Positions 1-8,074 of a DNA stretch of 42,417 nucleotides are shown piece after piece. The number at the start of each line of letters is the position of its first letter. Position 1 is the stretch's first letter. Both the position numbers and the translations under genes were made by a program. Under the pieces are notes generated by a model, which searched no databases, was not told the DNA's origin, and was given only the letters and a program-made list of their open reading frames with translations. This DNA is from JACQSR01 sp042577505 (GTDB lineage: Archaea > Nanobdellota > Nanobdellia > Woesearchaeales > JACQSR01). Where the stretch lies: assembly GCA_042577505.1 (NCBI GenBank), contig JBHPEA010000010.1, forward strand, positions 1-42,417, read 5' to 3'.

Positions 1-5
1 TTAAA

Positions 6-779
6 ATGGCAAAGTCAGACGAGGCCGAAGAGTTATTTAAACACTTTGCGTCAGAACCTGAGAAGAAAAAAAAGAAAAAGCAAAAAGATATTGTTGAGAC
101 TAGAACTGTGGAAAAAGGAGTTAAAAACAAGGAAGAAGTAAAAGAGATCGTGTTTAGGTATAAACCGATTCTGATTGAAAGAATAATCTATGTTACAATT
201 ATCATCATCTTAATAATGATCTTATTATTTAAATCATTTAGTGGTTGTCCTTTTAGTTGTTCTGATGAGAAGGTTGTAAAGGTTGTTGTAGAAAATGATA
301 CAGATGAATCTGATGACGAGCCACAGAATGAGCCCCAAGATGAGCCCGATGACGAGCCGGATGAACCACAAGACGAACCTCAAGATGAGCCCGATGACGA
401 GCCGGATAATAGTCCTAAAGGTGGAGGACCCATTACCCTTACTATCGATGATGTCGAATTCGAAACAGATGATCATGGAAATCCTTTGAAGATAACAAGT
501 ATTGATTATATAATTGATAATAATAAGGAAGATTTGAAGCCCACTCTTAAAGTGTATTTTTATGATAAAGATTCTGATGCGGAGTTGACTGCTTTGGTAA
601 GAACAAGTTTCACATTTAGTATACCTATTAGAGTAGGGCAGAAGATAACTGGGACCTTAAAAACATTTGATTCTTATTATTTCGACAAGTCAAACAAGGC
701 TGAAACTATTAAAGTAGAGCTTGTTGATTCTGCAGATGGAGATGAATTAGATACTCAGACAAAGATTATTGGTAACTAG
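6..779 (+). CDS. Single-pass membrane protein with acidic DEP-repeat linker, function unknown
   Basis: I do not recognise this 257-residue protein. A charged, Lys-rich N-terminal part (1-55) precedes one clear membrane segment at about 56-78. Two cysteines follow (C81, C85), then an acidic low-complexity linker of repeated D-E-P and Q-D-E-P units at about 103-134, and a C-terminal domain (about 140-257) with beta-rich alternation. The positive charge before the membrane segment suggests the N-terminus is inside and the repeat and C-terminal domain outside (inference). The linker is encoded by near-identical DNA repeats. The gene is tail-to-tail with the next one, overlapping by four bases. 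Its promoter lies outside the window, so a longer upstream start cannot be excluded. Confidence 0.75.
   Translation: MAKSDEAEELFKHFASEPEKKKKKKQKDIVETRTVEKGVKNKEEVKEIVFRYKPILIERIIYVTIIIILIMILLFKSFSGCPFSCSDEKVVKVVVENDTDESDDEPQNEPQDEPDDEPDEPQDEPQDEPDDEPDNSPKGGGPITLTIDDVEFETDDHGNPLKITSIDYIIDNNKEDLKPTLKVYFYDKDSDAELTALVRTSFTFSIPIRVGQKITGTLKTFDSYYFDKSNKAETIKVELVDSADGDELDTQTKIIGN
336..407 (+). repeat. 27-bp in-frame direct repeat in acidic linker
   Basis: The same 27 bases occur at 336-362 and 381-407, 45 bases apart and in frame, encoding the Q-D-E-P-D-D-E-P-D unit of the linker. This looks like expansion of a low-complexity spacer; copy number may vary between strains. Confidence 0.85.
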
Positions 780-1063
780 AAATATTCCTGCATTTGAACA
801 TCATCTTTAATTTCTATTTTCTTTTCTTCTGATGGTTCTTCTGAGGTAGGGGATGCTGGAGTTTCGGTGTTTGACGATGTTTCAGTGTTTGATTCTCCGA
901 ATAAGTTTCCGAATACATTTCCTTCCTCTTTTGGTGGTTCATTATCTTCGAATATGTTGGGATTATTAGTTACTGCACTTTCTCCTACTAGGTGTTGGAG
1001 CATAGAAATAACTTTCTTAATATCTTCGTGAGAATCCTCTTTTGTATCAATACTTATTTTCAT
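776..1063 (-). CDS. Small acidic conserved-type hypothetical protein
   Basis: This 95-residue soluble protein has an ordered N-terminal part (1-30, M-K-I-S-I-D-T-K then a likely helix ending near H24-L-V-G-E). A low-complexity Asn/Glu/Ser/Thr/Pro-rich middle (33-80) follows, then a short charged C-terminal strand-like end. I recall small archaeal proteins that start in the same way, but I know no function for them. No catalytic motif, metal ligand set or membrane segment is visible. It lies convergent with the membrane protein gene, overlapping its stop, and has no obvious operon partner. Confidence 0.7.
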   Translation of the reverse strand: MKISIDTKEDSHEDIKKVISMLQHLVGESAVTNNPNIFEDNEPPKEEGNVFGNLFGESNTETSSNTETPASPTSEEPSEEKKIEIKDDVQMQEYF

Positions 1064-1103
1064 ACTCTGTAATTTGGTTTTAGAATATAAAAACTTTTCG
1101 GCA

Positions 1104-1847
1104 TTAGAACAATCTCTGGTAATTCATGAATATGACTTTCTCGACTTCTTCAGCGGTCATGTTTTTGACTTCGGCGATCTTTTTTATGGTTTCTGGGATG
1201 AAGGCAGGTTCGTTTTTCTTATCTTTGAAGGGTGAGAGCCAGGGAGCATCGGTTTCTGTTAGGATTTTTGCAATGTCTACTCTTTGGACTATTTCTTGGA
1301 AGTGTAAGAGCGTTACAATGTTTGTAGGAATTGAGAAATAGTATCCAAGTTCTTCTGCTCTTTTAACTAATTTCATATTTCCACCAAAGCAGTGCATTAC
1401 AGTGGTCTTTACATTAGAGCTTTCTAGGAGATCTAGCATTTCAGATTCTGCTTTTCTAGAATGAACTAACATTGGTTTTTTAATTCTTTCAGAAAGTTCA
1501 ATAATTTTCTCGAAATTCTTTTTTTGTTCAGGGATCTTATCTTTAACATGATAGTTATCAATACCTACTTCCCCTAATGCAACGATGTAATCTTTATTTT
1601 CCTCAATATATTTGATTATGTTTTCAAACTCTTCTTCACTAAGTTCTAATCCTTCAAGGGGGTAGATCCCTAGTGCTGCATTTACAATATCATATTTTTG
1701 TGCCAGATCTAAAATTACTGGATTGCTTTTTGGATTTGTGCCATTAGCAATAATGGAACAAACTCCTGCTTCTTTTGCCCTTTTCACCAAATTTGGAATG
1801 TCTTCACATAGATCCAAATGGCAGTGAACATCAACTAAAACTCCCAT
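1104..1847 (-). CDS. tatD: TatD-family metal-dependent deoxyribonuclease/hydrolase
   Basis: TatD proteins are cytoplasmic TIM-barrel hydrolases of the amidohydrolase superfamily with 3'-5' DNase activity, linked to DNA repair. All the metal-binding landmarks are present: H8-C-H10-L-D at the N-terminus, E93 in G-E-V-G-I-D, H129 in V-H-S-R, H152 in M-H-C-F-G-G and D200 in T-E-T-D-A-P-W. At 247 residues the length is normal for the family. The gene is divergent from panB, and the two share one central TATA-like element at 1869-1877. The exact substrate cannot be told from sequence. Confidence 0.9.
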   Translation of the reverse strand: MGVLVDVHCHLDLCEDIPNLVKRAKEAGVCSIIANGTNPKSNPVILDLAQKYDIVNAALGIYPLEGLELSEEEFENIIKYIEENKDYIVALGEVGIDNYHVKDKIPEQKKNFEKIIELSERIKKPMLVHSRKAESEMLDLLESSNVKTTVMHCFGGNMKLVKRAEELGYYFSIPTNIVTLLHFQEIVQRVDIAKILTETDAPWLSPFKDKKNEPAFIPETIKKIAEVKNMTAEEVEKVIFMNYQRLF

Positions 1848-1868
1848 AGTCTATGAGGTTTCACTTAA

Positions 1869-1877
1869 TTATATAAA
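1869..1877. promoter_or_regulatory. Bidirectional TATA box between tatD and panB
   Basis: The near-palindromic TTATATAAA lies 31 bases before the panB ATG at 1900 and 22-30 bases before the tatD ATG at 1847 on the other strand. It could set transcription start close to both start codons. No other TATA-like element is present in this 52-base spacer. Confidence 0.6.
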
Positions 1878-1899
1878 TCTAATTAATTTCCTTGGTGTT

Positions 1900-2664
1900 A
1901 TGAAATCAGTCGATGAAATTAAAGAGATGAAAGGAAAAGAGAAAATTTCTATGTTGACTTGTTATGATTTTTCAATGGCAAAATTAATTGATGGGGCTGT
2001 AGATATGATCCTTATTGGAGATTCATTGGGCATGGTCATGTTAGGTTACAAAGATACTAAGTCCGTGACTGTTCAAGATATGGTTAGGGCCACAGAAGCT
2101 GTTTCGAGGGCAGTATCAAGTTCAATGATTGTAACTGATATGCCTATTAATTCTTATGATACAAAAGAGAATGGGTTAGAGAATGCTAAGAGATTCATAG
2201 ATGCCGGTGCTGGTGCTGTGAAATTAGAGGGAAATTATCCCGAGATTGTAAAATATCTAGTTGAAAATGGAATTCATGTACAAGGTCATATAGGATACTT
2301 ACCTCAGACCGAGAATAAACCTACAGTTCATGGTAAAGATGATGATGATTCTAAGAGATTGATCGAAGAAGCGAGATTGTTAACTGATGCTGGTATTTTT
2401 TCTTTGGTTTTTGAGTTAATTCCTTCTAAGCTTGCGGAGGAAATTACCAGCTCCATTAGTATTCCAACAATTGGGATTGGTTCTGGAGCAAAATGTGATG
2501 GTCAGGTATTGGTTATTCATGATATAATTGGATTCTATAAGGAGATTAGGCCTAGATTTGTAAAAAAGTACGGTGATGTTGGAGATGAAGTTAGGAAAGC
2601 AGCAGAGAAGTATAACGAAGAAGTGAAAAATGGAGAATTTCCCGTCGAAGATGCCAACCGATAA
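1900..2664 (+). CDS. panB: 3-methyl-2-oxobutanoate hydroxymethyltransferase (ketopantoate)
   Basis: PanB transfers a one-carbon unit from methylenetetrahydrofolate, or an archaeal equivalent, to 2-oxoisovalerate to make ketopantoate, the first step towards pantothenate and CoA. The 254-residue protein shows the family's TIM-barrel landmarks: D41-S42 in G-D-S-L-G, D80 in T-D-M-P, K108 in K-L-E-G, H130 in G-H-I-G-Y-L-P-Q and E172 in F-E-L-I-P. It overlaps the start of coaBC, so the two are probably translated together. Pantoate kinase and phosphopantothenate synthetase lie 3 kb downstream, which fits the archaeal CoA route. Confidence 0.95.
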   Translation: MKSVDEIKEMKGKEKISMLTCYDFSMAKLIDGAVDMILIGDSLGMVMLGYKDTKSVTVQDMVRATEAVSRAVSSSMIVTDMPINSYDTKENGLENAKRFIDAGAGAVKLEGNYPEIVKYLVENGIHVQGHIGYLPQTENKPTVHGKDDDDSKRLIEEARLLTDAGIFSLVFELIPSKLAEEITSSISIPTIGIGSGAKCDGQVLVIHDIIGFYKEIRPRFVKKYGDVGDEVRKAAEKYNEEVKNGEFPVEDANR

Positions 2665-3838
2665 ACCACTGTTAAACAAACTTATTGTTATTGGGATTAC
2701 GAGTTCTGTAGCAGCTATTGAAATACCAAAATTAGTTCGAGAGTTACGGAGGAAAGGATCTGAGGTCAAATGTGTTGTGACAGAAGATACTAAATCAATT
2801 ATTAACAACAATGTATTGCAGTGGGCTTCTGATAATGAAGTTATAACAAAAATTGATGGTAAAGTACCTCATGTAAAGCTTTGTGGTATTGGGGGGATGG
2901 CTGATTTGCTGTTAATTGCACCTTCTACCGCTAATACTATCGGCAAAATTGCTTCTGGTGTTGATGATACTCCTGTGACAACGTGCGCCACAACAGCATT
3001 AGGTTCTGGTATACCAATGATAATCGCTCCAGCAATGCATCTTTCTATGTATAATCATCCTATTGTAAAAGAAAATATTAGGAAACTAGAGATGATTGGA
3101 GTAAGATTTATTCACCCCAAAATAGAAGAGAATAAAGCAAAGTTAATGGATATTTCTGAGATAGTAAATAATGTGATTTTTTCATTATCAGAAAAGGATT
3201 TCAAGGGGAAAAAGGTTTTAGTTACAGCAGGTCCTACATCCGAATATATCGATCCTGTAAGAAAGATTACAAACTCTTCTTCTGGGAAGTTTGGTATTTA
3301 TTTTGCTGAAGAGGTTTATCAAAGAGGGGCAGATGTTCTTCTAATTAAGGGAAAATCTGAGGTCGATCCAAAATATCCTGTGAAAGTAATAAATATTGAG
3401 ACTGGCCAGGAGCTGTATGAAGCTATGAAGGGAAATTGCAAAGGTAAAGATTTTGTTATTCATGCTGCTGCGGTAAGTGATTTTACTCTCAGTAAGTCTA
3501 AGAAGAAGATTTCTTCTGTAAAGGGGGTTAAGTTGAATTTGAAGCCAAGTAAAAAAATTGTTGAGGATATTAAGAATTGGAATCCAAAAGGTAAACTTGT
3601 TGCGTTTAAAGCAGAGAGTGAGGTAAGTGATGAAAAACTTGTAGATAAAGCAAAGCAACTTCAGAAAAAATGTAAAGCTGATCTTGTCATTGCAAATGAT
3701 ATTTCTAAAAAAGGAAGTGAATTTGGTTCAGAAACTAGCACAGTTTATTTAGTAAATAAATCTAAGCTCATAAAAATAAATTCAAAAAATAAAAGAATAA
3801 TTTCCAATATGATCTTAGATCACCTCACTGAAATCTAA
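2630..3838 (+). CDS. coaBC: Bifunctional phosphopantothenoylcysteine decarboxylase / phosphopantothenate-cysteine ligase
   Basis: CoaBC joins cysteine to 4'-phosphopantothenate (CTP-dependent) and decarboxylates the product to phosphopantetheine using FMN. The CoaC flavoprotein domain covers about 10-175, with G-I-G-G-M-A-D and A-P-S-T-A-N-T-I-G-K-I-A-S-G plus A-P-A-M-H, a variant of the usual P-A-M-N motif. The CoaB domain covers about 193-400, with V-T-A-G-P-T-S-E-Y-I-D-P-V-R, a Ser-rich G-K stretch and H-A-A-A-V-S-D-F. Length (402) is typical. The ATG at 2630 overlaps panB by 35 bases; an in-frame ATG at 2651 is an alternative. Its 3' end overlaps the convergent beta-propeller gene by 24 bases. 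Confidence 0.93.
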   Translation: MENFPSKMPTDKPLLNKLIVIGITSSVAAIEIPKLVRELRRKGSEVKCVVTEDTKSIINNNVLQWASDNEVITKIDGKVPHVKLCGIGGMADLLLIAPSTANTIGKIASGVDDTPVTTCATTALGSGIPMIIAPAMHLSMYNHPIVKENIRKLEMIGVRFIHPKIEENKAKLMDISEIVNNVIFSLSEKDFKGKKVLVTAGPTSEYIDPVRKITNSSSGKFGIYFAEEVYQRGADVLLIKGKSEVDPKYPVKVINIETGQELYEAMKGNCKGKDFVIHAAAVSDFTLSKSKKKISSVKGVKLNLKPSKKIVEDIKNWNPKGKLVAFKAESEVSDEKLVDKAKQLQKKCKADLVIANDISKKGSEFGSETSTVYLVNKSKLIKINSKNKRIISNMILDHLTEI

Positions 3839-5782
3839 TGCCTTTATTCTATCGAGGTCATCAAGATCATTTAATTGGAGTCTTTTGTTTGACAATGTGT
3901 ACAATACATCTTCGATGTAGAGACTTCTTCTGATAGAGGCGTCTCCTCTGAAGTAATATCCGCTTTTCTTGTAAACATCATCATTGTCGTAGTGAGAGAC
4001 TCTTCCTCTAAGATCGAATCCATCATCAAGTGTTACGTCGTATACATAAGCACCCTGGAATGTATATTCTCCATGTTGATTGTCTCTGGATTTTTCTCCC
4101 TGTATTTCTGCTAATGTGATTGGGAGGACCATTAAGTTTCTCTCTCTATCGAACAAAAATGCTTTGTGGTTGTGAAGCGCTTCAGATTCTGTTCCTCTGT
4201 CACCAATTATCACTTTGTGCATTTCTTTTGGATTCTCAACATCACTTACATCGAAAATTGCCATTTTGATACCTTGGTACCAAGCAAAATCCATTTGCCT
4301 TCTTTCGACTAAGTCTGATTCTGCTTCGACAGTATCCTTCCCAATTCCAATTATGTGATTTTCATCGTAAGGATGTAAGTAATCAGAGTAACCTGGAATC
4401 TTTAGTTTTCCTAATACTTCTGGATCATCAGGATCACTCAAATCGATTACGAATAAAGGATCTACTTTTTTGAAAGTTACAACGTATCCTTTCTTACCCA
4501 TGAATCTAACTGAGTAGATTTTTTCACCTGGGGCTAAATCTTCAAGTTCACCAACAACGTCTAGGTCTGAATCTAAAACATATACGTTGTTTGTTGAATC
4601 TCCACCCCAAATTCTACCTGAGGTTGTTGCGATTCTGAAATAGGAGTTATGTTCATCCATTGAAAATTGGTTAAGGATATGTCCTTTAACTTCTCCTGTT
4701 TCAACATAGTCAATATCTCCGTTGTCTAAATTGAATTTAGTTATGATTGTCTTTTCTGTTACGTCTTGAATGATTTCTCCTAATGAATCATATCTAGGCC
4801 AGGTTGTTTGGGCTATGTATAGATTTTCAAGGGAAGCATAAACATTTTGACCACTACCAACGACAATTTCTTTAGTAACTTCTTCATCTTCGTTATCCAT
4901 TGAGATAGATGCTATTGTAATGAAGTTAGCAGCTTGTATTGGTTCAATGTAGCCAATATCGACACATCTAGCTATAGGTTCCATTGCTGCAGTTGGTTTA
5001 GCATCTCCGTCAGTTTCTCTGTATAATGGAATAATATCTTGACAATCAGGTTTTGTATTCCAATGTCTTGGATATGAATTTACAACGAAGTAAACATACT
5101 CACCAATTTTTCTTGAGGTAAGATAGTTTCCTTCAAGCTCAACTGTTCTCAATAGTTCAGGATCATCTTTGTCAGATACATCATATAGTCTTACAGAAGT
5201 TCCACCAGAATGATGGTAGGGCCTTCTTTCATCTGCAATAACTCCATGAGGTTCTGGATAAGTTTGAAAGTTTGAATTACCGAAGATTAAAAGTTTATCA
5301 TCATCGATAAATAATTCCCTAGGATGGAAATTATCAAGGTTTGTTGATGAAATAATTCTTGCAGAATCTTCTGGGTAAGCTTTAACGATTATTAAGTTGT
5401 TATTAGATAATGTGTAAATATACTTTCCATCTGTTTTAATGATGTCTGCTTCATCTACACCTTCAACTTGAATGTTAGTATCAGAATATTCAACTGTATT
5501 TGAAAGAGAGTCAGCCATAGCAGCTTCCTGAACCATTTGAGTCCCTTTGAAAGCACCTACAATATTACTGATAAATCCACCGTTTCCCCTATCTCTTGCT
5601 TCTTCAAATGCATCTATAAGTTGGTCACCTGATTTAAATCTTGGAATTTCGTTTACACTGAAAATATTAAAATTGTTATTTGGTTGATTATTTGGAGTTT
5701 CGTCTAAGTCAACAACTTGTATTACAACTAAAGCTATGAATAATACAAATGCGGATAAAAATAATTTGTTCTCAAGTTTCAT
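3815..5782 (-). CDS. Secreted/membrane-anchored beta-propeller protein (Beta_propel family)
   Basis: The 655-residue protein starts with a hydrophobic segment at about 8-25 that acts as signal anchor, so the rest is outside the cell. The stretch near 100-127, N-I-Q-V-E-G-V-D-E-A-D-I-I-K-T-D-G-K-Y-I-Y, is the hallmark of the archaeal/bacterial secreted family with a C-terminal beta-propeller distantly related to WD40 (COG4880 type). Repeated blade-like units such as V-Y-D-V and I-D-L-S-D-P-D-D-P-E follow. The function of the family is not established. The start is supported by an AGGTGAT ribosome binding site just upstream and a palindromic TATA region at 5810-5825. It sits between two CoA genes but is on the opposite strand, so a pathway link is unlikely. 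Confidence 0.88.
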   Translation of the reverse strand: MKLENKLFLSAFVLFIALVVIQVVDLDETPNNQPNNNFNIFSVNEIPRFKSGDQLIDAFEEARDRGNGGFISNIVGAFKGTQMVQEAAMADSLSNTVEYSDTNIQVEGVDEADIIKTDGKYIYTLSNNNLIIVKAYPEDSARIISSTNLDNFHPRELFIDDDKLLIFGNSNFQTYPEPHGVIADERRPYHHSGGTSVRLYDVSDKDDPELLRTVELEGNYLTSRKIGEYVYFVVNSYPRHWNTKPDCQDIIPLYRETDGDAKPTAAMEPIARCVDIGYIEPIQAANFITIASISMDNEDEEVTKEIVVGSGQNVYASLENLYIAQTTWPRYDSLGEIIQDVTEKTIITKFNLDNGDIDYVETGEVKGHILNQFSMDEHNSYFRIATTSGRIWGGDSTNNVYVLDSDLDVVGELEDLAPGEKIYSVRFMGKKGYVVTFKKVDPLFVIDLSDPDDPEVLGKLKIPGYSDYLHPYDENHIIGIGKDTVEAESDLVERRQMDFAWYQGIKMAIFDVSDVENPKEMHKVIIGDRGTESEALHNHKAFLFDRERNLMVLPITLAEIQGEKSRDNQHGEYTFQGAYVYDVTLDDGFDLRGRVSHYDNDDVYKKSGYYFRGDASIRRSLYIEDVLYTLSNKRLQLNDLDDLDRIKALDFSEVI

Positions 5783-5809
5783 GTTATCACCTACTTATTT
5801 GGTAGATTG

Positions 5810-5825
5810 GGGTATTTAAATACCC
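5810..5825. promoter_or_regulatory. Perfect 16-bp palindrome containing TATA box
   Basis: GGGTATTTAAATACCC is a perfect palindrome, with TATTTAAATA at its centre serving as TATA box for the leftward beta-propeller gene. The symmetry makes it also a possible operator or bidirectional promoter core; the rightward pantoate kinase gene starts 70 bases away. Confidence 0.6.
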
Positions 5826-5895
5826 TAAACATAACTTTAAATTGAGTTGAAGTGACGGCGAAACCAATAAAAAGAACATCCAATTTGCAGGTATT

Positions 5896-6702
5896 ATGTC
5901 AAAAGCGTTTGCTCCGGCTAATGTAAGCTGTATTTTTAGTCCATACGTTAATTCAGAACCTGAGAAGACTGGATCGCTTGGAGTAGGATTTACAGTGGAT
6001 AAGGGAGTAGAGGTTGAAGTTGAAAAATCCAAGAATACTACAATATCATTTAATGGAGGCATTATAGACTTTCCTACTGTGAAAACAGTGGTTGAAAGTG
6101 TTTCTGATGAGCCCCTTTTTATTAAGATTATATCTGAATTGCCGCTTGGAGTAGGATTTGGACTTTCTGGGGCTGCGTCTATAGCTACGGCCTTTGCAGT
6201 TAACGATTTATTGTCGCTTGGAATTACCGAAAGCGAACTTGCTATGATAGCACATATCGCTGAAGTAAAAAATAAAACGGGATTGGGGGATGTGTGTGGA
6301 CAATTTAATGGAGGATTTCAAATTAAAAGAGAAGTAGGTAATCCTTTGAAATCAGAGAAGTTGAATGTTGGTGTTAAGAAGGTTTATTGTGATATTTTTT
6401 CTTCAATTGATACTAAAGGAACATTATCTAATCGATTGCTTAAGGAAAGAATAATTGCTTCAGGTAAAATTGCTTTGGATAAAATCGATAGCAGTATCTC
6501 TTTTGCAAAGTTATGTGAACTTTCAAGGGAATTTGCGGAACAATCAACTTTACTTTCTCCTGATATAAAATTTGCCTTGATGAGATCAAAAGGGAATTCG
6601 TCTATGATGATGTTGGGGAATGCAATTTACTCAGATTCCCCTTCTGGTCTGATAAATCCAATCGAATTGAATGTAGTAGACAACAGGGTGAGATTGTTAT
6701 GA
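5896..6702 (+). CDS. Pantoate kinase (archaeal GHMP kinase)
   Basis: Archaeal pantoate kinase phosphorylates pantoate to 4-phosphopantoate using ATP, replacing the bacterial order of reactions. The 268-residue protein belongs to the GHMP fold: a start with A-F-A-P-A-N-V-S, the glycine-rich phosphate loop P-L-G-V-G-F-G-L-S-G-A at 83-93, and the archaeal-type T-G-L-G-D-V-C-G-Q segment near 128-136. The stop overlaps the next gene (phosphopantothenate synthetase) by four bases, which is strong support for the pantoate role over mevalonate or homoserine kinase. The start has a weak CAGGT ribosome binding site; an AATAAAAAG element about 30 bases upstream could be a TATA box. Confidence 0.9.
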   Translation: MSKAFAPANVSCIFSPYVNSEPEKTGSLGVGFTVDKGVEVEVEKSKNTTISFNGGIIDFPTVKTVVESVSDEPLFIKIISELPLGVGFGLSGAASIATAFAVNDLLSLGITESELAMIAHIAEVKNKTGLGDVCGQFNGGFQIKREVGNPLKSEKLNVGVKKVYCDIFSSIDTKGTLSNRLLKERIIASGKIALDKIDSSISFAKLCELSREFAEQSTLLSPDIKFALMRSKGNSSMMMLGNAIYSDSPSGLINPIELNVVDNRVRLL

Positions 6703-7400
6703 TTCCTGATTCTCATCCGAGATCAAAACAATTGAATATTCAGGATAGATTGGTTGAAGGAGTAAAAAGGAATATTACTTGTGAACAAGGATTAATAGCG
6801 CACGGAAGGGGAGAAGCTTATGATTACCTTATTGGTGAGAAGACAAATGATTTTGCTGATGAGGCAATTATTGCAAGTGCAATTCTTTTAAAGGAAGCCA
6901 AACACGCAGTTCTTTCAATTAATGGGAATGTTGCTGCACTCTGTCCTGAAGAAATGATCAAGATCTCAGAAATTCTAAATATTCCTATAGAAGTAAATAT
7001 ATTCCATTCTTCAAAAGATAGGGAAGAAAATATCGCAAGTTATCTTAAGGAGAAGGGCGCAAAGAATGTTCTTCTTCCAGATAAAGGGATTATTCAATAT
7101 ATTGAATCTAATAGGAGGTTTTGTAATCAGGAAGGCATTGAGAAAGCAGACGTAGTTTTTGTTCCTCTTGAAGATGGTGATCGATGTATTGCGCTTCGAA
7201 AGATGGGAAAGAAAGTTATTACAATTGATTTGAATCCTCTGTCTAGAACATCACAAGAGGCGAATGTTACTATTGTGGATAATATTGTTAGAGCGCTTCC
7301 TTTGTTGATAGAATATTTAGGGAAGGACATTGATGGAGTCGAATATAATAACCAGGATGTTCTGAAAAGGGCAGTTAATAAGATTAGATCAGGTGTTTAG
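6699..7400 (+). CDS. 4-phosphopantoate-beta-alanine ligase (phosphopantothenate synthetase)
   Basis: This enzyme condenses 4-phosphopantoate with beta-alanine using ATP to give 4'-phosphopantothenate, the substrate of CoaBC encoded just upstream of it in the window. The 233-residue length and the segment I-P-D-S-H-P-R-S-K-Q near the N-terminus, followed by the R-L-V-E-G and G-L-I-A-H-G-R-G-E-A blocks, match the archaeal COG1701 family. It starts within the stop of pantoate kinase (ATGA-type overlap), so the two form a translationally coupled pair. Its end overlaps the convergent HAD gene by 17 bases. Confidence 0.92.
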   Translation: MIPDSHPRSKQLNIQDRLVEGVKRNITCEQGLIAHGRGEAYDYLIGEKTNDFADEAIIASAILLKEAKHAVLSINGNVAALCPEEMIKISEILNIPIEVNIFHSSKDREENIASYLKEKGAKNVLLPDKGIIQYIESNRRFCNQEGIEKADVVFVPLEDGDRCIALRKMGKKVITIDLNPLSRTSQEANVTIVDNIVRALPLLIEYLGKDIDGVEYNNQDVLKRAVNKIRSGV

Positions 7401-8037
7401 TTACTTCTTTAAGATCTTTGTTTTCAATTACAACATCGGCCAGGTTTCTTAGTACTTCTGATTTGCAATTGAATGCTATACCCTTTCCAACCTTCTTCAT
7501 AATTTCTATGTCGTTGTAATGGTCCCCAACAAATGCACATTCTTCTAATGTAAATCCATGCTTTTCAGCTACAAGTCTCAGTGCTTCTGCTTTTCGATGC
7601 ATATCATAATCAGTCGCTATTACTTCTTTGATTTTTCCTTTGTTATCAAATATTAATTTGCTAATATAAACATCGTCAAATATCTCTTCATAGTCTGGAA
7701 TAAGTTCTTTTAAGATGAAGTCGAAAGAACCCGAAATTATTGCTAGCTTTATTTTGTTTTTCTTTAACTCTATTAGTAATTCTCTTGCATTTGGCATCAG
7801 AGTTAGACTTGATATAGCTTTTTTGAAATCATCATAAGTAATACCCATTTCCATCCACATTCCGATGTCATGTAATGCCCAATCTAAGTAAGAAATTTCT
7901 CCTTTGTCAAAACTATCTTTAGCTTTCTCTCTTCTTTCCATGTCAACTTTAAAATAATCATGGAAGAAGCTCCAACTAAACTCGATGCCATCAACCAAAG
8001 TACCATCAACATCAAAACAGACTAGTTTATATTTCAT
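7384..8037 (-). CDS. HAD-superfamily phosphatase, phosphoserine phosphatase-like
   Basis: This 217-residue cytoplasmic HAD hydrolase of subclass I has all four motifs: D9-V-D11-G-T (nucleophile and acid/base), S102 in I-S-G-S, K149 in the H-R-K-A segment and G-D-H-Y-N-D (171-176). The helical cap after motif I and the overall length fit the SerB/HAD-IB group. SerA-like and SerC-like genes occur at 36-39 kb, so it could supply the last step of serine synthesis, but that is inference because HAD substrates are hard to assign. No clear operon partner; it is convergent with the phosphopantothenate synthetase gene. Confidence 0.85.
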   Translation of the reverse strand: MKYKLVCFDVDGTLVDGIEFSWSFFHDYFKVDMERREKAKDSFDKGEISYLDWALHDIGMWMEMGITYDDFKKAISSLTLMPNARELLIELKKNKIKLAIISGSFDFILKELIPDYEEIFDDVYISKLIFDNKGKIKEVIATDYDMHRKAEALRLVAEKHGFTLEECAFVGDHYNDIEIMKKVGKGIAFNCKSEVLRNLADVVIENKDLKEVTKHLI

Positions 8038-8074
8038 ATTTATTAGAAATCCTTATTTGTTTTAAAACTCTTTC

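Noticed and set aside
234..476. Hydrophobic minus-strand frame
   Set aside because: It is antisense to the DEP-repeat linker; its apparent membrane helices come from the complement of Asp/Glu codons.
2416..2811. Minus-strand frame across the panB/coaBC junction
   Set aside because: It overlaps two well-supported genes and has no recognisable protein features.
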